Assembly: GCA_016201205.1 (NCBI GenBank)
Contig: JACQDF010000106.1
Location: 1 to 34,165 of the forward strand
DNA: 34,165 nucleotides
Direction: 5' to 3'
Origin: Acidobacteriota bacterium
Lineage (GTDB): Bacteria; Acidobacteriota; Terriglobia; Bryobacterales; Bryobacteraceae
Shown here: positions 22,648-29,107 of the stretch, one piece after another
Layout of the letters: each line of letters starts with the position of its first letter
Position numbering within the stretch: position 1 is the first letter of the stretch
The notes under the pieces: model-generated
Database searches by the model: none
What the model saw: the letters and a program-made list of their open reading frames with translations, nothing else
Told to the model about the DNA's origin: nothing
Made by a program: the position numbers and the translations under genes

Positions 22648-23994
22648 ATGCGCCGCCTGATTTTTTTTCTCTTGATTCTGGCTCTTGCCGGATACTTGCC
22701 GGTGCTATGGCTTCGATCCACTGGCACCGTCCTGACCTTGCGAGAGGAGGTGAAAGTGATCGGAGTGGCCACTCCCATCGGGGTGGTGGCGGTGAATCCG
22801 CACGGGGTGCGGGAGTTCCGAGCCGTGCTCGAGCAGGGTGGACAGGCCCACACCTTGTTTTTGCGAAACGAACCCGGCGTGCGGTGGAACCTGTTCAGAA
22901 AACAGGAGAATCCACGCTCCTATGAGTTCGAGGCGGGGACCCGGAAGACGCCGGGGCTGCGGAATGGCCGGGCGTCTTTACGCCTGGAAGCCATCTCGAA
23001 CGACCTGCGGGCGAGAACGGACTCGCTGGCGCTCGAAGTCGAGGTGAATACCAGGCCTCCCGCCATCAGCGTAGACGAGGGCCAGCATTACATCACCCTG
23101 GGCGGTTCGGAGGTGGTGGCCTTTTCGGTTTCAGGCTATTGGACCGAGGCAGGTGTGCGCGTCGGCAAGTACAGGTTCCGGAGTTTTGCGCGGGAGGACC
23201 AATTGCCGGGCCCCGGCCGTGAGCGAGCGGCTCGCCGGATCTGTCTGTTCGCCTATCCTTACGACACGCCGGAAGGCGAAGTGCCGGTGATTTATGCCCG
23301 CAATCCGGCCGGTGCGGAAGTCACAGCGCGATTCTGGCATAAGCTGTTCCGCAAGCAATTCCGCATGCGGGAGATCCTGGTGAGCGAAGCTTTCCTCAAC
23401 AAGGTTCTTCAGGAGCTGGATCGCGGCGGCACTGGCGAGCCGGTGGCCCGCTTTATCAAAGTCAACAGCGACCTGCGCAAGCAGAACCACCAGACGCTGG
23501 CGGAGCTGCGGCTTCAGACCGCGGACCGCCCCTTGTGGAGCGGCCCTTTCCTCCAGCTCGCCAACTCGAGCGTCGAGGCGCAGTTCTGCGACTACCGGCG
23601 CTATTTCTATCACGGGCAAAGCATTGATGAGCAGGTGCACCTCGGCTTCGACCTGGCGGTGACGGCGAACACGCCGGTGGCTGCGGCCAACGACGGCAAG
23701 GTGATCCACGCTGCGCCGCTAGGGATTTATGGCAACACGATCGTGGTGGATCACGGCCTGGCTTTGCAGTCGATCTATGCACACCTGAGCCGGATGCAAG
23801 TCAAGCCCGGGGACGCGGTGAAAAAGGGGCAGATCATCGGGCGCAGCGGCTCGACGGGAATGGCCGGCGGCGACCATCTGCACTTCAGCATGCAGGTGGA
23901 TGGCGTGCCAGTCAATCCGATCGAGTGGTGGGATAGCCACTGGATCCAGGACCGGGTCCTAAGCAATCTACGGTACAAACCCGAAAAACATTAA
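22648..23994 (+). CDS. M23 family metallopeptidase, membrane-anchored
   Basis: 448 residues. An N-terminal helix (LIFFLLILALAGYLPVLWL) anchors or exports it. A long middle region has Ig-like strands. The C-terminal LytM/M23 domain has the zinc ligands in VHLGFDLAVTANTPV (H and D) and GDHLHFSMQVDG (HxH), plus VVDHGLALQSIYAHLS. M23 peptidases cut peptidoglycan cross-bridges, and the complete metal site suggests an active enzyme rather than an EnvC-like activator. It follows the small hypothetical gene by 3 nt. Confidence 0.9.
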   Translation: MRRLIFFLLILALAGYLPVLWLRSTGTVLTLREEVKVIGVATPIGVVAVNPHGVREFRAVLEQGGQAHTLFLRNEPGVRWNLFRKQENPRSYEFEAGTRKTPGLRNGRASLRLEAISNDLRARTDSLALEVEVNTRPPAISVDEGQHYITLGGSEVVAFSVSGYWTEAGVRVGKYRFRSFAREDQLPGPGRERAARRICLFAYPYDTPEGEVPVIYARNPAGAEVTARFWHKLFRKQFRMREILVSEAFLNKVLQELDRGGTGEPVARFIKVNSDLRKQNHQTLAELRLQTADRPLWSGPFLQLANSSVEAQFCDYRRYFYHGQSIDEQVHLGFDLAVTANTPVAAANDGKVIHAAPLGIYGNTIVVDHGLALQSIYAHLSRMQVKPGDAVKKGQIIGRSGSTGMAGGDHLHFSMQVDGVPVNPIEWWDSHWIQDRVLSNLRYKPEKH

Positions 23995-24053
23995 ACGCTT
24001 TCCCACTTGCCTCCGTCTGTCTAGTGAAGATAAGCTCGAAGCGGGGGTACGCC

Positions 24054-24833
24054 ATGTACCGAAGTGTGATGTACGTCGTGAGCGCGGGTGTGGCGGCGGC
24101 CGCGCTCCTGCCGGCGCAACAAAGAGGCGTCTATGGCGCTCCACCTGCCGGCGCGCAGCGGGGCATGTATGGCGGCGTGTCGACGGGGCAGATGGTCGGG
24201 TCGATCAACGATCCGGGATTCGCCTCGCGGCTGGGGGCCACCATCAGTGGTCTGCCTCAAACCACAACACGCATCCCGGTGCAGCGCGGAGTCTACGGGA
24301 TGCCGATCACGACCTCAGGGCATCAATGGCACCCGCGCGCTTCGCGAACAATGGTCGTGCCCTGGGGCCTCCCTGTTTACTATGGAGGCTACTACGACGG
24401 CGGGTACGCCACCTCGATCGTGCAGCCGGTGCAAGCGGTGCAGCCGGCGCCGTCGGTGATCATCAACCAGTACTACTCGCCGGAAGTCGTGCGCCCGGAA
24501 ATGAAGGAGTACACCGACCTGCCGCAACCGATCCGCCCTCCGGAACCCGCCCCGCCCAGGTCCAAAGTTGCGCCGCCGGAATCCGGGAAAGTGACCGAGA
24601 AAAAAGCGGAAGAAGCCAGGGCCGAAGCTGAGCGCCCGACGATCACTTTGCTCGCGTTCAAAGACAGCTCCGTGGCGGCGGTCATCGCCTATTGGACCGA
24701 GAAGGAGCAACTGCACTACGTGACGCGCAACTTCTCGAAGAGGATTGTGCCCACGGCGTCACTGGATCTCGAGCTGACAGCGCAGCTCAATCACGAGCGC
24801 AATGTCGAATTCAAGCTGGAGCCGGTCCGGTAG
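24054..24833 (+). CDS. secreted protein with glycine/tyrosine- and proline-rich regions
   Basis: 259 residues from the ATG at 24054, preceded by GCGGGGG. A short signal (MYVVSAGVAAAALLPAQ) is followed by repeats of the form QRGVYG or QRGMYG, then GGYYDGGYATS and a QPVQAVQPAP stretch. A charged proline-rich linker leads to a small C-terminal domain (ITLLAFKDSSVAAVIAYWTE; HYVTRNFSKRIVP). The function is not recognised. The composition suggests an exported structural or surface protein. The first 190-bp direct repeat begins at the base after its stop. Confidence 0.75.
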   Translation: MYRSVMYVVSAGVAAAALLPAQQRGVYGAPPAGAQRGMYGGVSTGQMVGSINDPGFASRLGATISGLPQTTTRIPVQRGVYGMPITTSGHQWHPRASRTMVVPWGLPVYYGGYYDGGYATSIVQPVQAVQPAPSVIINQYYSPEVVRPEMKEYTDLPQPIRPPEPAPPRSKVAPPESGKVTEKKAEEARAEAERPTITLLAFKDSSVAAVIAYWTEKEQLHYVTRNFSKRIVPTASLDLELTAQLNHERNVEFKLEPVR

Positions 24834-25023
24834 CGGCGCCCCGGCATTTGCGCATCGCTCGCCGCCGTGGTTACCATAGGAGTGACCCCTTCCTGAGAAG
24901 ATCCACCCGGTCTTCTAAGGAATACGCGCAAAACGGACCGCGCCCGCGGCAGGGACACTCCGGTGTTCCTCAACGGCTTGGCGCCGCGGGCCGCGGCCTT
25001 TGCGCTTCAAGCAAAGTTACAAA
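24834..25023. repeat. 190-bp direct repeat, left copy
   Basis: It matches 27339-27527 with about six substitutions and one single-base indel, so close to 96% identity. The indel breaks any shared reading frame, so the repeat is not coding. It ends in a hairpin, CTTTGC-GCTTCAA-GCAAAG. The right edge cuts into the integrase fragment. Confidence 0.9.
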
Positions 25024-25189
25024 TCCCGTGGTCCCTCTGCGTTACCGCCTTCGCCGCTTCCGCCTCAGCGTCTCGCTTGATTCCGTGGACGGTCTTGTCG
25101 AGGTACTGGCGCTTGCCTTGTTCGTCGCGCCCGAGGAACACCCGCACCAGCCAGGTGTTCTTTCCGCGGTTGATGATTTGGCCCGGCAT
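25007..25189 (-). pseudogene. int: N-terminal stump of a phage-type tyrosine integrase
   Basis: 60 residues. GKNTWLVRVFLGRDEQGKRQ and YLDKTVHGIKRDAEAEAAKA match the N-terminal arm-type DNA-binding domain of phage integrases. The frame then runs into the left direct repeat and stops after ICNFA, so core-binding and catalytic domains are missing. It lies after two element-type genes on the same strand, the usual place of int in such elements. Confidence 0.7.
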
Positions 25190-25194
25190 TCTCC

Positions 25195-25575
25195 CTACCC
25201 TTGAATCTTTCGTCCGATTTCATACCAATAGTGCATTACTGCGGTTGCGGCTGGGAGAAACGGCTTGCTCCGGCCGTCCTTGAGGTAAACGACGAGCGGC
25301 TCTCTCCGGCCACGGAAAACACCCCAAGGGCCAAAAACTCCATGCCTTGTTCTTTTCTCGGATGTTCCAACCACCATTTGACTTTCTTCGAGCGTAAAAT
25401 GCTTTGAACCGTTACATGCAGTGAGCGCGAAATTCATGGCATGCCGAGAGGCTTGCTGCCTTTGAAAGGGCTGTAGGGCCTGCTGGAGATCATTGAATTC
25501 CATCTCAAGTTTTTCCAGCAAACCCTTCCACGAACGGATTCCGAAACTGTGGGTTGCGAAAGGCTGGCTGGTCAT
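25195..25575 (-). CDS. element-associated hypothetical protein, possibly internally deleted
   Basis: 126 residues from the ATG at 25575. The segments FGIRSWKGLLEKLEMEFNDL, HAMNFALTACNGSKHFTLEE and LPAATAVMHYWYEIGRKI recall a family of unnamed proteins common beside integrases. In that family, as I remember it, FALTA and CNGSKHFTL are separated by several tens of residues, so an in-frame deletion is suspected. The gene begins 7 nt after the stop of the small upstream gene and ends 5 nt before the integrase stump. A longer frame starting at 25632 would overlap the upstream gene. Function unknown. Confidence 0.55.
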   Translation of the reverse strand: MTSQPFATHSFGIRSWKGLLEKLEMEFNDLQQALQPFQRQQASRHAMNFALTACNGSKHFTLEESQMVVGTSEKRTRHGVFGPWGVFRGRREPLVVYLKDGRSKPFLPAATAVMHYWYEIGRKIQG

Positions 25576-25582
25576 TTGTGCT

Positions 25583-25801
25583 TCAGAGCCCCGGTCGCCG
25601 GATGGCGGTAAAGTCGGTTGGAAGACGGCCATTTCCGCGGCCCCCTTTCTTCGCGGCCTTCTTCGCCCATCGCGCCATCACCGCCATGCGCGCGTGCTCG
25701 CTCCGCTGCTCGGGAGTCATGGTACGCAGCCGCGCTTTCCCTCCGCGCCGGCCCAGCTTCACCGCCGCCGGATCTTTTCTCGTTTTTTTCGTGGTGGCCA
25801 T
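25583..25801 (-). CDS. small basic protein of an integrative element
   Basis: 72 residues from the ATG at 25801. It is lysine- and arginine-rich (MATTKKTRKDPAAVKLGRRG) with MTPEQRSEHARMAVMARWAK, a pattern seen in small DNA-binding-like proteins of bacterial and phage elements. A near-consensus promoter (TTGACG-N17-TAGTAT) lies at 25810-25838 on the minus strand. The predicted transcription start falls at or within a few bases of the ATG, so the mRNA is leaderless or nearly so. It heads the small gene-integrase transcript. Function unknown; nucleic-acid binding is likely from charge. Confidence 0.6.
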   Translation of the reverse strand: MATTKKTRKDPAAVKLGRRGGKARLRTMTPEQRSEHARMAVMARWAKKAAKKGGRGNGRLPTDFTAIRRPGL

Positions 25802-25809
25802 CAGAAGCA

Positions 25810-25838
25810 ATACTAAGCGGTCAGTGCACTGGCGTCAA
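25810..25838 (-). promoter_or_regulatory. sigma-70-type promoter, near-leaderless
   Basis: On the minus strand TTGACG (25833-25838) and TAGTAT (25810-25815) are separated by 17 nt, and each fits the consensus at four or five of six positions. The ATG at 25801 lies only 8 nt past the -10, which leaves almost no room for a 5' leader or a ribosome binding site. Confidence 0.65.
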
Positions 25839-25870
25839 GCCCCCCCCTGCCGAGACATTCCCGCCCGGTC

Positions 25871-26281
25871 GTGTTCTCGGAACCTCCGGCTGTTTTTACC
25901 TTCTTCGGTGGCGTCGGCGGACACTTGGGAGGCGGTTTGGGCGGAGGCGGAGGAGGGTTGGGCGGAGGTGGAAGAGGGTGGGAATGGGCGGCGTCGGAGT
26001 TGTTGCGCCCCACTCTGGCCCTAATCACGACTGGAGTAAGCTTGTACTCTCTTGTCGCGCAAAACCAGAAGAACGCCGTGGAGAGCGCGGACCTGCATTC
26101 CCGATGGAACAGATTGTCGCGCGAATTCGAGGAGTTGTGGGAGAACATGTACGACGAGAGCGCGCAAGAGCGGTTGCGGCAACTAGAAGGGAAGGCGGAA
26201 GAGCTATCGAAGGGCCGGAACCGCCTTTCCGTACTGCAAGCGGCTCAACGGACGCCCGCCCGCCGCGATTCAGTCCTCTAG
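25871..26281 (+). pseudogene. membrane protein with helical domain, frameshifted
   Basis: From a GTG at 25871 a glycine-rich stretch is followed by a membrane helix (LLRPTLALITTGVSLYSLVA) and SADLHSRWNRLSREFEELWE, then a helical segment to EELSK. After about 26200 the sense frame moves by one base: the next frame reads AGTAFPYCKRLN, which looks like the natural continuation, whereas the open frame ends in RNRLSVLQAAQRT. A frameshift near 26200-26210 is therefore likely and the C-terminus is lost. The first 50 residues are low complexity and may not be the original N-terminus. The shape (one helix plus soluble helical domain) resembles small SLATT-like or element-borne membrane proteins, but the family is uncertain. 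Confidence 0.5.
25927..25988 (+). repeat. G-rich tract with G-quadruplex potential
   Basis: Seven GGG runs lie within 62 nt on the plus strand, some separated by loops of 1-3 nt (for example 25976-25988). Low complexity with a GGNGGN pattern, encoding polyglycine on this strand and polyproline on the other. Confidence 0.6.
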
Positions 26282-26405
26282 CCGCTGCGGATCGACACGT
26301 ATCTGTCGGCCCAAGCGCACATGGGGCAGGATGTCCTGCCGGGCCAGCTCGGCGGCCCGAATATATGAGACGTTTCAGTCGCTGAGCAGTCTCGGTCAGC
26401 CTCAT
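26270..26405 (-). pseudogene. xis: excisionase-like HTH gene with a frameshift
   Basis: From the ATG at 26405 the first frame gives MRLTETAQRL, then becomes senseless. If one A of the AAA at 26373-26375 is ignored, the frame continues NVSYIRAAELARQDILPHVR and LGRQIRVDPQRLED to a TGA at 26270. This is the pattern of MerR/AlpA-like excisionase helix-turn-helix proteins, in which ILP-x-VRLGRQ-x-RVD is typical. The gene is too short and broken to appear as one open frame. Its 3' end overlaps the frameshifted membrane protein by 12 nt. It supports the view that the segment is a decayed integrative element. Confidence 0.55.
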
Positions 26406-26655
26406 CAGGCGTGGTCTGATATTCGATTGCCATGTTCCGAGCCTAAGGCAACACGTTGGATTCTTGGTGTACCGCCACGAAATGAACTTCGCCATACTTT
26501 TCTACATTTGCCACACGTGCCAGGCACACCGGCTGCCTGGGCCGTCTATGGAGGATTACGAGGATTACATAACACCTCAAGTGACCAGACAGGGGCCCGA
26601 TACTCCCCTTTTGAGCCATCCACGTCAACACCGCCAAAGCCTGCGCGAACGGGCC
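26406..26655. other. non-coding stretch before higBA
   Basis: No frame on either strand shows convincing coding character. A 69-codon plus-strand frame (26464-26673) runs through the higBA promoter and lacks a ribosome binding site. Confidence 0.4.
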
Positions 26656-26684
26656 TTGACGTGTACGGTATAACCGTACATACT
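26656..26684 (+). promoter_or_regulatory. higBA promoter with palindromic operator
   Basis: TTGACG (26656-26661) and CATACT (26679-26684) are 17 nt apart. Between them lies the perfect dyad TGTACGGT-ATA-ACCGTACA (26662-26680). A HigA-type antitoxin dimer bound there would cover the promoter spacer, the usual autoregulation of this module. The first codon of higB is 20 nt downstream. Confidence 0.75.
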
Positions 26685-26703
26685 GGAAGAGTGAGCCGAT
26701 GAG

Positions 26704-26994
26704 ATGCAGCTTGCCCGCTTTCGCCACAAAGGGCTGAGACAGCTCCATGCGGATGACAACGTCAAGGGGGTGCCGCCCGCGATGGCCGACAAGCTGCGCA
26801 AGCTGCTGTTCACGCTGGAGACGGCGGACGACCTCGACGAGGTGAGCCGGTTTCCGGGATGGAAGCTGCATCCGCTGAGAGGCGACCTGAGGGGATTCTG
26901 GAGCCTGACCGTGACAGGAAACTGGCGCCTGATTTTCCGCTACGACGAAGCAGCGAACAGCGCCAGCGATATTGACTTGATTGACTACCATTAG
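26704..26994 (+). CDS. higB: HigB-type toxin, RelE/ParE superfamily
   Basis: 96 residues. FRHKGLRQLHADDNVKGVPP at the start, LRKLLFTLETADDLDEVSRF in the middle, and WKLHPLRGDLRGFWSLTVTG with NWRLIFRY near the end are characteristic of HigB/RelE toxins, ribosome-dependent mRNA nucleases. Length is normal and no residue is obviously lost, so the toxin should be functional. It precedes the antitoxin, the usual order for higBA. The antitoxin start lies 10 nt downstream. Confidence 0.92.
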   Translation: MQLARFRHKGLRQLHADDNVKGVPPAMADKLRKLLFTLETADDLDEVSRFPGWKLHPLRGDLRGFWSLTVTGNWRLIFRYDEAANSASDIDLIDYH

Positions 26995-27004
26995 GAGGCC
27001 CGAA

Positions 27005-27292
27005 ATGCCTATGAAGAACCCGCCCCATCCGGGCGACCTGATCAGAACCGAGATCATCGAAGCCTTCGGCCTCAACGTGTCGAAGGCGGCGGAGATTTTG
27101 AAGGTGCGCCGCGCCACGCTCTCCGACCTCCTCCACGGCAAGGCCGCGCTGACGCCGGAGATGGCCCTGCGCATCGAAAAGGCGTTCGGGCCGGACATGA
27201 ACCACCTGCTGCGGATGCAGCTCGCCTATGACGTGGCGAAAACGCGGCAGCATGCCAGCGCCCTCCCCATCAAGCGGTATGTCCCGGCCTAG
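27005..27292 (+). CDS. higA: HigA-type antitoxin, XRE-family HTH
   Basis: 95 residues. PPHPGDLIRTEIIEAFGLNV then SKAAEILKVRRATLSDLLHG and KAALTPEMALRIEKAFGPDM form the HigA helix-turn-helix domain, with the recognition helix in RRATLSDLLHG. The ATG at 27005 has GGAGG 7 nt upstream, which fixes the start over an in-frame upstream codon. It neutralises HigB and should repress the operon at the dyad 26662-26680. This is the only part of the element without visible damage. Confidence 0.93.
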   Translation: MPMKNPPHPGDLIRTEIIEAFGLNVSKAAEILKVRRATLSDLLHGKAALTPEMALRIEKAFGPDMNHLLRMQLAYDVAKTRQHASALPIKRYVPA

Positions 27293-27338
27293 ACTCGCGC
27301 TAGCTGGCGGAGTGGGGTGCGCCCTCAAGCCTGCAAGC

Positions 27339-27527
27339 CGGCGCCCCGGCATTTGCGCATCGCTCGCCGCTGTGGTTACCATAGGAGTGGCCCCTTCCTG
27401 AGAAGATCCACCCGGTCTTCAAGGAACACGCGCAAAACGGACCGCGCCCGCGGCAGAAACACTCCGGTGTTCCTCAACGGCTTGGCGCCGCGGGGCGCGG
27501 CCTTTGCGCTTCAAGCAAAGTTACAAA
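27339..27527. repeat. direct repeat, right copy, upstream of the receiver gene
   Basis: Partner of 24834-25023. It ends 6 nt before the receiver-protein ATG, so it forms that gene's whole upstream region. The hairpin CTTTGC-GCTTCAA-GCAAAG lies about 15 nt before the ATG. I see no standard promoter in it. Confidence 0.9.
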
Positions 27528-27533
27528 CGCAAC

Positions 27534-27902
27534 ATGAACAATAAGAAAATCCTGGCTTTGGTCAGCGACCTGCTGTTCACCGTGAAGATCAACGAAGCTG
27601 CCAGACGCAACGCCATGTCGGTCGAATACGTGAAGACAGACGAGGATCTGATCGCCAGGGCGAAAGAACAGCCGTCGCTCATCATCATGGACCTGAACAT
27701 CAGCTCGGCTCAGCCGATCACGCTGATCGAGACATTGAAGAGTGATCCGGCGCTCAAGTCGGTCAGCATCCTGAGCTACGTCTCCCATATCGAAGGAGAG
27801 CTCAAGAAGCAGGCGCATGACGCCGGGTGCGATCTGGTGATGGCCCGGAGCGCGTTCTCCCAGAATCTGGCGCAGATTCTGAAGCGCCACGCCGGAGCCT
27901 GA
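27534..27902 (+). CDS. receiver-only (pseudo-)response regulator
   Basis: 122 residues. The fold is that of a CheY-like receiver: KILALVSDLLFTVKINEAAR, SLIIMDLNISSAQPIT with the phosphoacceptor position D53, SVSILSYVSHIEGEL and CDLVMARSAFSQNLAQIL. The acidic pair at the end of the first strand is absent (ALVSD), and the conserved Lys after strand 5 is replaced (ARS), so normal phosphorylation is unlikely. There is no output domain. The ATG lacks a clear ribosome binding site, and the preceding bases are the right direct repeat. The membrane-protein GTG starts immediately after its TGA. Confidence 0.75.
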   Translation: MNNKKILALVSDLLFTVKINEAARRNAMSVEYVKTDEDLIARAKEQPSLIIMDLNISSAQPITLIETLKSDPALKSVSILSYVSHIEGELKKQAHDAGCDLVMARSAFSQNLAQILKRHAGA

Positions 27903-28490
27903 GTGAATCCGCCGGGTTGCCAGTTGACCTACCTCGAGCGCATGGCGCTGGCCTGGCAGTTGACCTGGCCGGCGGTCGCGCTGGATGTCTGCTGGAGCTT
28001 CCTCATGTACGTCGTTCTGGGCGTTGAATCCGGCGGGGCGGAGTTCGCCTACCTGGTTCCCTACCTGCTTTTCATTGCACCCTACCTGGTGAGACGCATG
28101 ATGCGCCGGAAGTACTCCGGGTTCCGGCTGAAGACGGTCGGTGACGGCGGCGAGATCGCCATGGGTTACACCGAGAGCTTCAAGGTGATGTGGCTGCTGA
28201 GCTGGCGCACCAGCGTGCTGATGCTGGCGCTGCTGTTCCTGGTTTCGCTCTTCGGGCGCTTGCTGAGCGTGCAGTTGTCCACGCTGGTTCCGAGCGCCAA
28301 GGAGGCTCCGTTGTTCAACGCCGTTGGACTGAGTATCGTCGAGAACGGGGCCGCCCTGATCCTGATGCCGCTGGTGATGCCCGGAATGTTTCGCAAGCAA
28401 TACCAGGGATTCCGGGTGGCTGCCGAGCGGCTCACAGGCTCGCCGCCATCCCGAACGCGCCAGCGCCTTCCTGGCGGAGCAGCTCGCTGA
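27903..28490 (+). CDS. hypothetical integral membrane protein
   Basis: 195 residues from a GTG directly after the receiver stop. Three or four hydrophobic segments are present (LTWPAVALDVCWSFLMYVVL, AYLVPYLLFIAPYLV, VLMLALLFLVSLFG, GLSIVENGAALILMPLVMP). Cytoplasmic loops are basic (RRMMRRKYSGFRLK; FRKQYQGFRV), and the repeated YxGFR motif suggests an internal duplication. No family is recognised. Co-translation with the pseudo-receiver suggests they work together. Its last 59 nt overlap the convergent HExxH gene. Confidence 0.7.
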   Translation: MNPPGCQLTYLERMALAWQLTWPAVALDVCWSFLMYVVLGVESGGAEFAYLVPYLLFIAPYLVRRMMRRKYSGFRLKTVGDGGEIAMGYTESFKVMWLLSWRTSVLMLALLFLVSLFGRLLSVQLSTLVPSAKEAPLFNAVGLSIVENGAALILMPLVMPGMFRKQYQGFRVAAERLTGSPPSRTRQRLPGGAAR

Positions 28491-29058
28491 GCACCTCGGT
28501 ATAGAACTCGTCGCTCGAATGCCGGACGGCGCGCTCCCGGCGGTCCGGATACGCCAGGTGCTCCAACTCGTGAAGCAACACCGTCAGCATGGCGATGCGA
28601 AAGTGCAGCAGCTCGAACTTCGCCCCGGCGGCCAGCGAAGAAAGCGGCTGAGGACGCCAGCGGCGGATCGACTCCCACGCCAGATCGATCTCGCCGACTT
28701 CGCTGCCCACGTCGCCCGCCAGCCGGCGCGTCAGCCGCGACTCTGTCCCTCGCGGATGGTGATGCCCGAGACAGGTGCACAGATTGCGCCGCCACAGCAG
28801 CACGACTACCAGCGCCGGCAGGCGGAGCAGCATCTCGCGGTAGGGGTCGACCACCGAGGAATGGAGCGACGGCAGCGTGTGCAGCCAGACATCGCGCAGT
28901 TCCTCCGCCACCGTCTGCCCGCCCGGCGGGTAGCTCACCAGCAGCAACGGCAGATCCGCCGGTCCGCGCACCAGCATCTGCTCGCGGCCGCGCAACTGCT
29001 CCAGCCAGCGCCGCACCAGTCCGGGCGAATGCACTCGGCCGTGGGTGCGCTTTATCAT
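28432..29058 (-). CDS. HExxH-containing hypothetical protein, possible metalloprotease
   Basis: 208 residues. A zincin-like HELEH sits at 163-167 in a helix (LTVLLHELEHLAYPD), with an acidic DEFYTEVL 17 residues later that could give the third ligand. Upstream LRLPALVVVLLWRR and HLHTLPSLHSS-like segments suggest a helical protein. No named family is recognised, though the size and motif recall SprT/WLM-like or YgjP-like minimal metallopeptidases. There is no signal peptide. The gene is convergent with the membrane protein, overlapping by 59 nt, and divergent from rhomboid, with 49 nt between starts. Confidence 0.65.
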   Translation of the reverse strand: MIKRTHGRVHSPGLVRRWLEQLRGREQMLVRGPADLPLLLVSYPPGGQTVAEELRDVWLHTLPSLHSSVVDPYREMLLRLPALVVVLLWRRNLCTCLGHHHPRGTESRLTRRLAGDVGSEVGEIDLAWESIRRWRPQPLSSLAAGAKFELLHFRIAMLTVLLHELEHLAYPDRRERAVRHSSDEFYTEVLSELLRQEGAGAFGMAASL

Positions 29059-29107
29059 TTTAGAGTCAAGCTGCCTTCTGTTATTCTCAATATAGCCTCA
29101 GGCCGCC

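Larger units (their letters stand above)
24834..27527. mobile_element. decayed integrative element between 190-bp direct repeats
   Basis: Direct repeats at 24834-25023 and 27339-27527 enclose about 2.3 kb holding an integrase stump, small element-type genes, a frameshifted membrane protein, a frameshifted excisionase-like gene and an intact HigBA module. Genes on either side (secreted protein, receiver protein) would be adjacent with one repeat copy if the insert were removed. Direct repeats plus int and xis remains point to insertion by an integrative element or its cargo, but the long imperfect repeats are larger than usual att cores. Confidence 0.65.

Noticed and set aside
24791-24973. 60-codon minus-strand frame in the left direct repeat
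   Set aside because: The frame is broken by the single-base indel in the right copy and continues differently outside the repeat, so it is not conserved coding sequence.
26464-26673. 69-codon plus-strand frame before higB
   Set aside because: It runs through the higBA -35, operator and spacer and has no ribosome binding site or recognisable domain.
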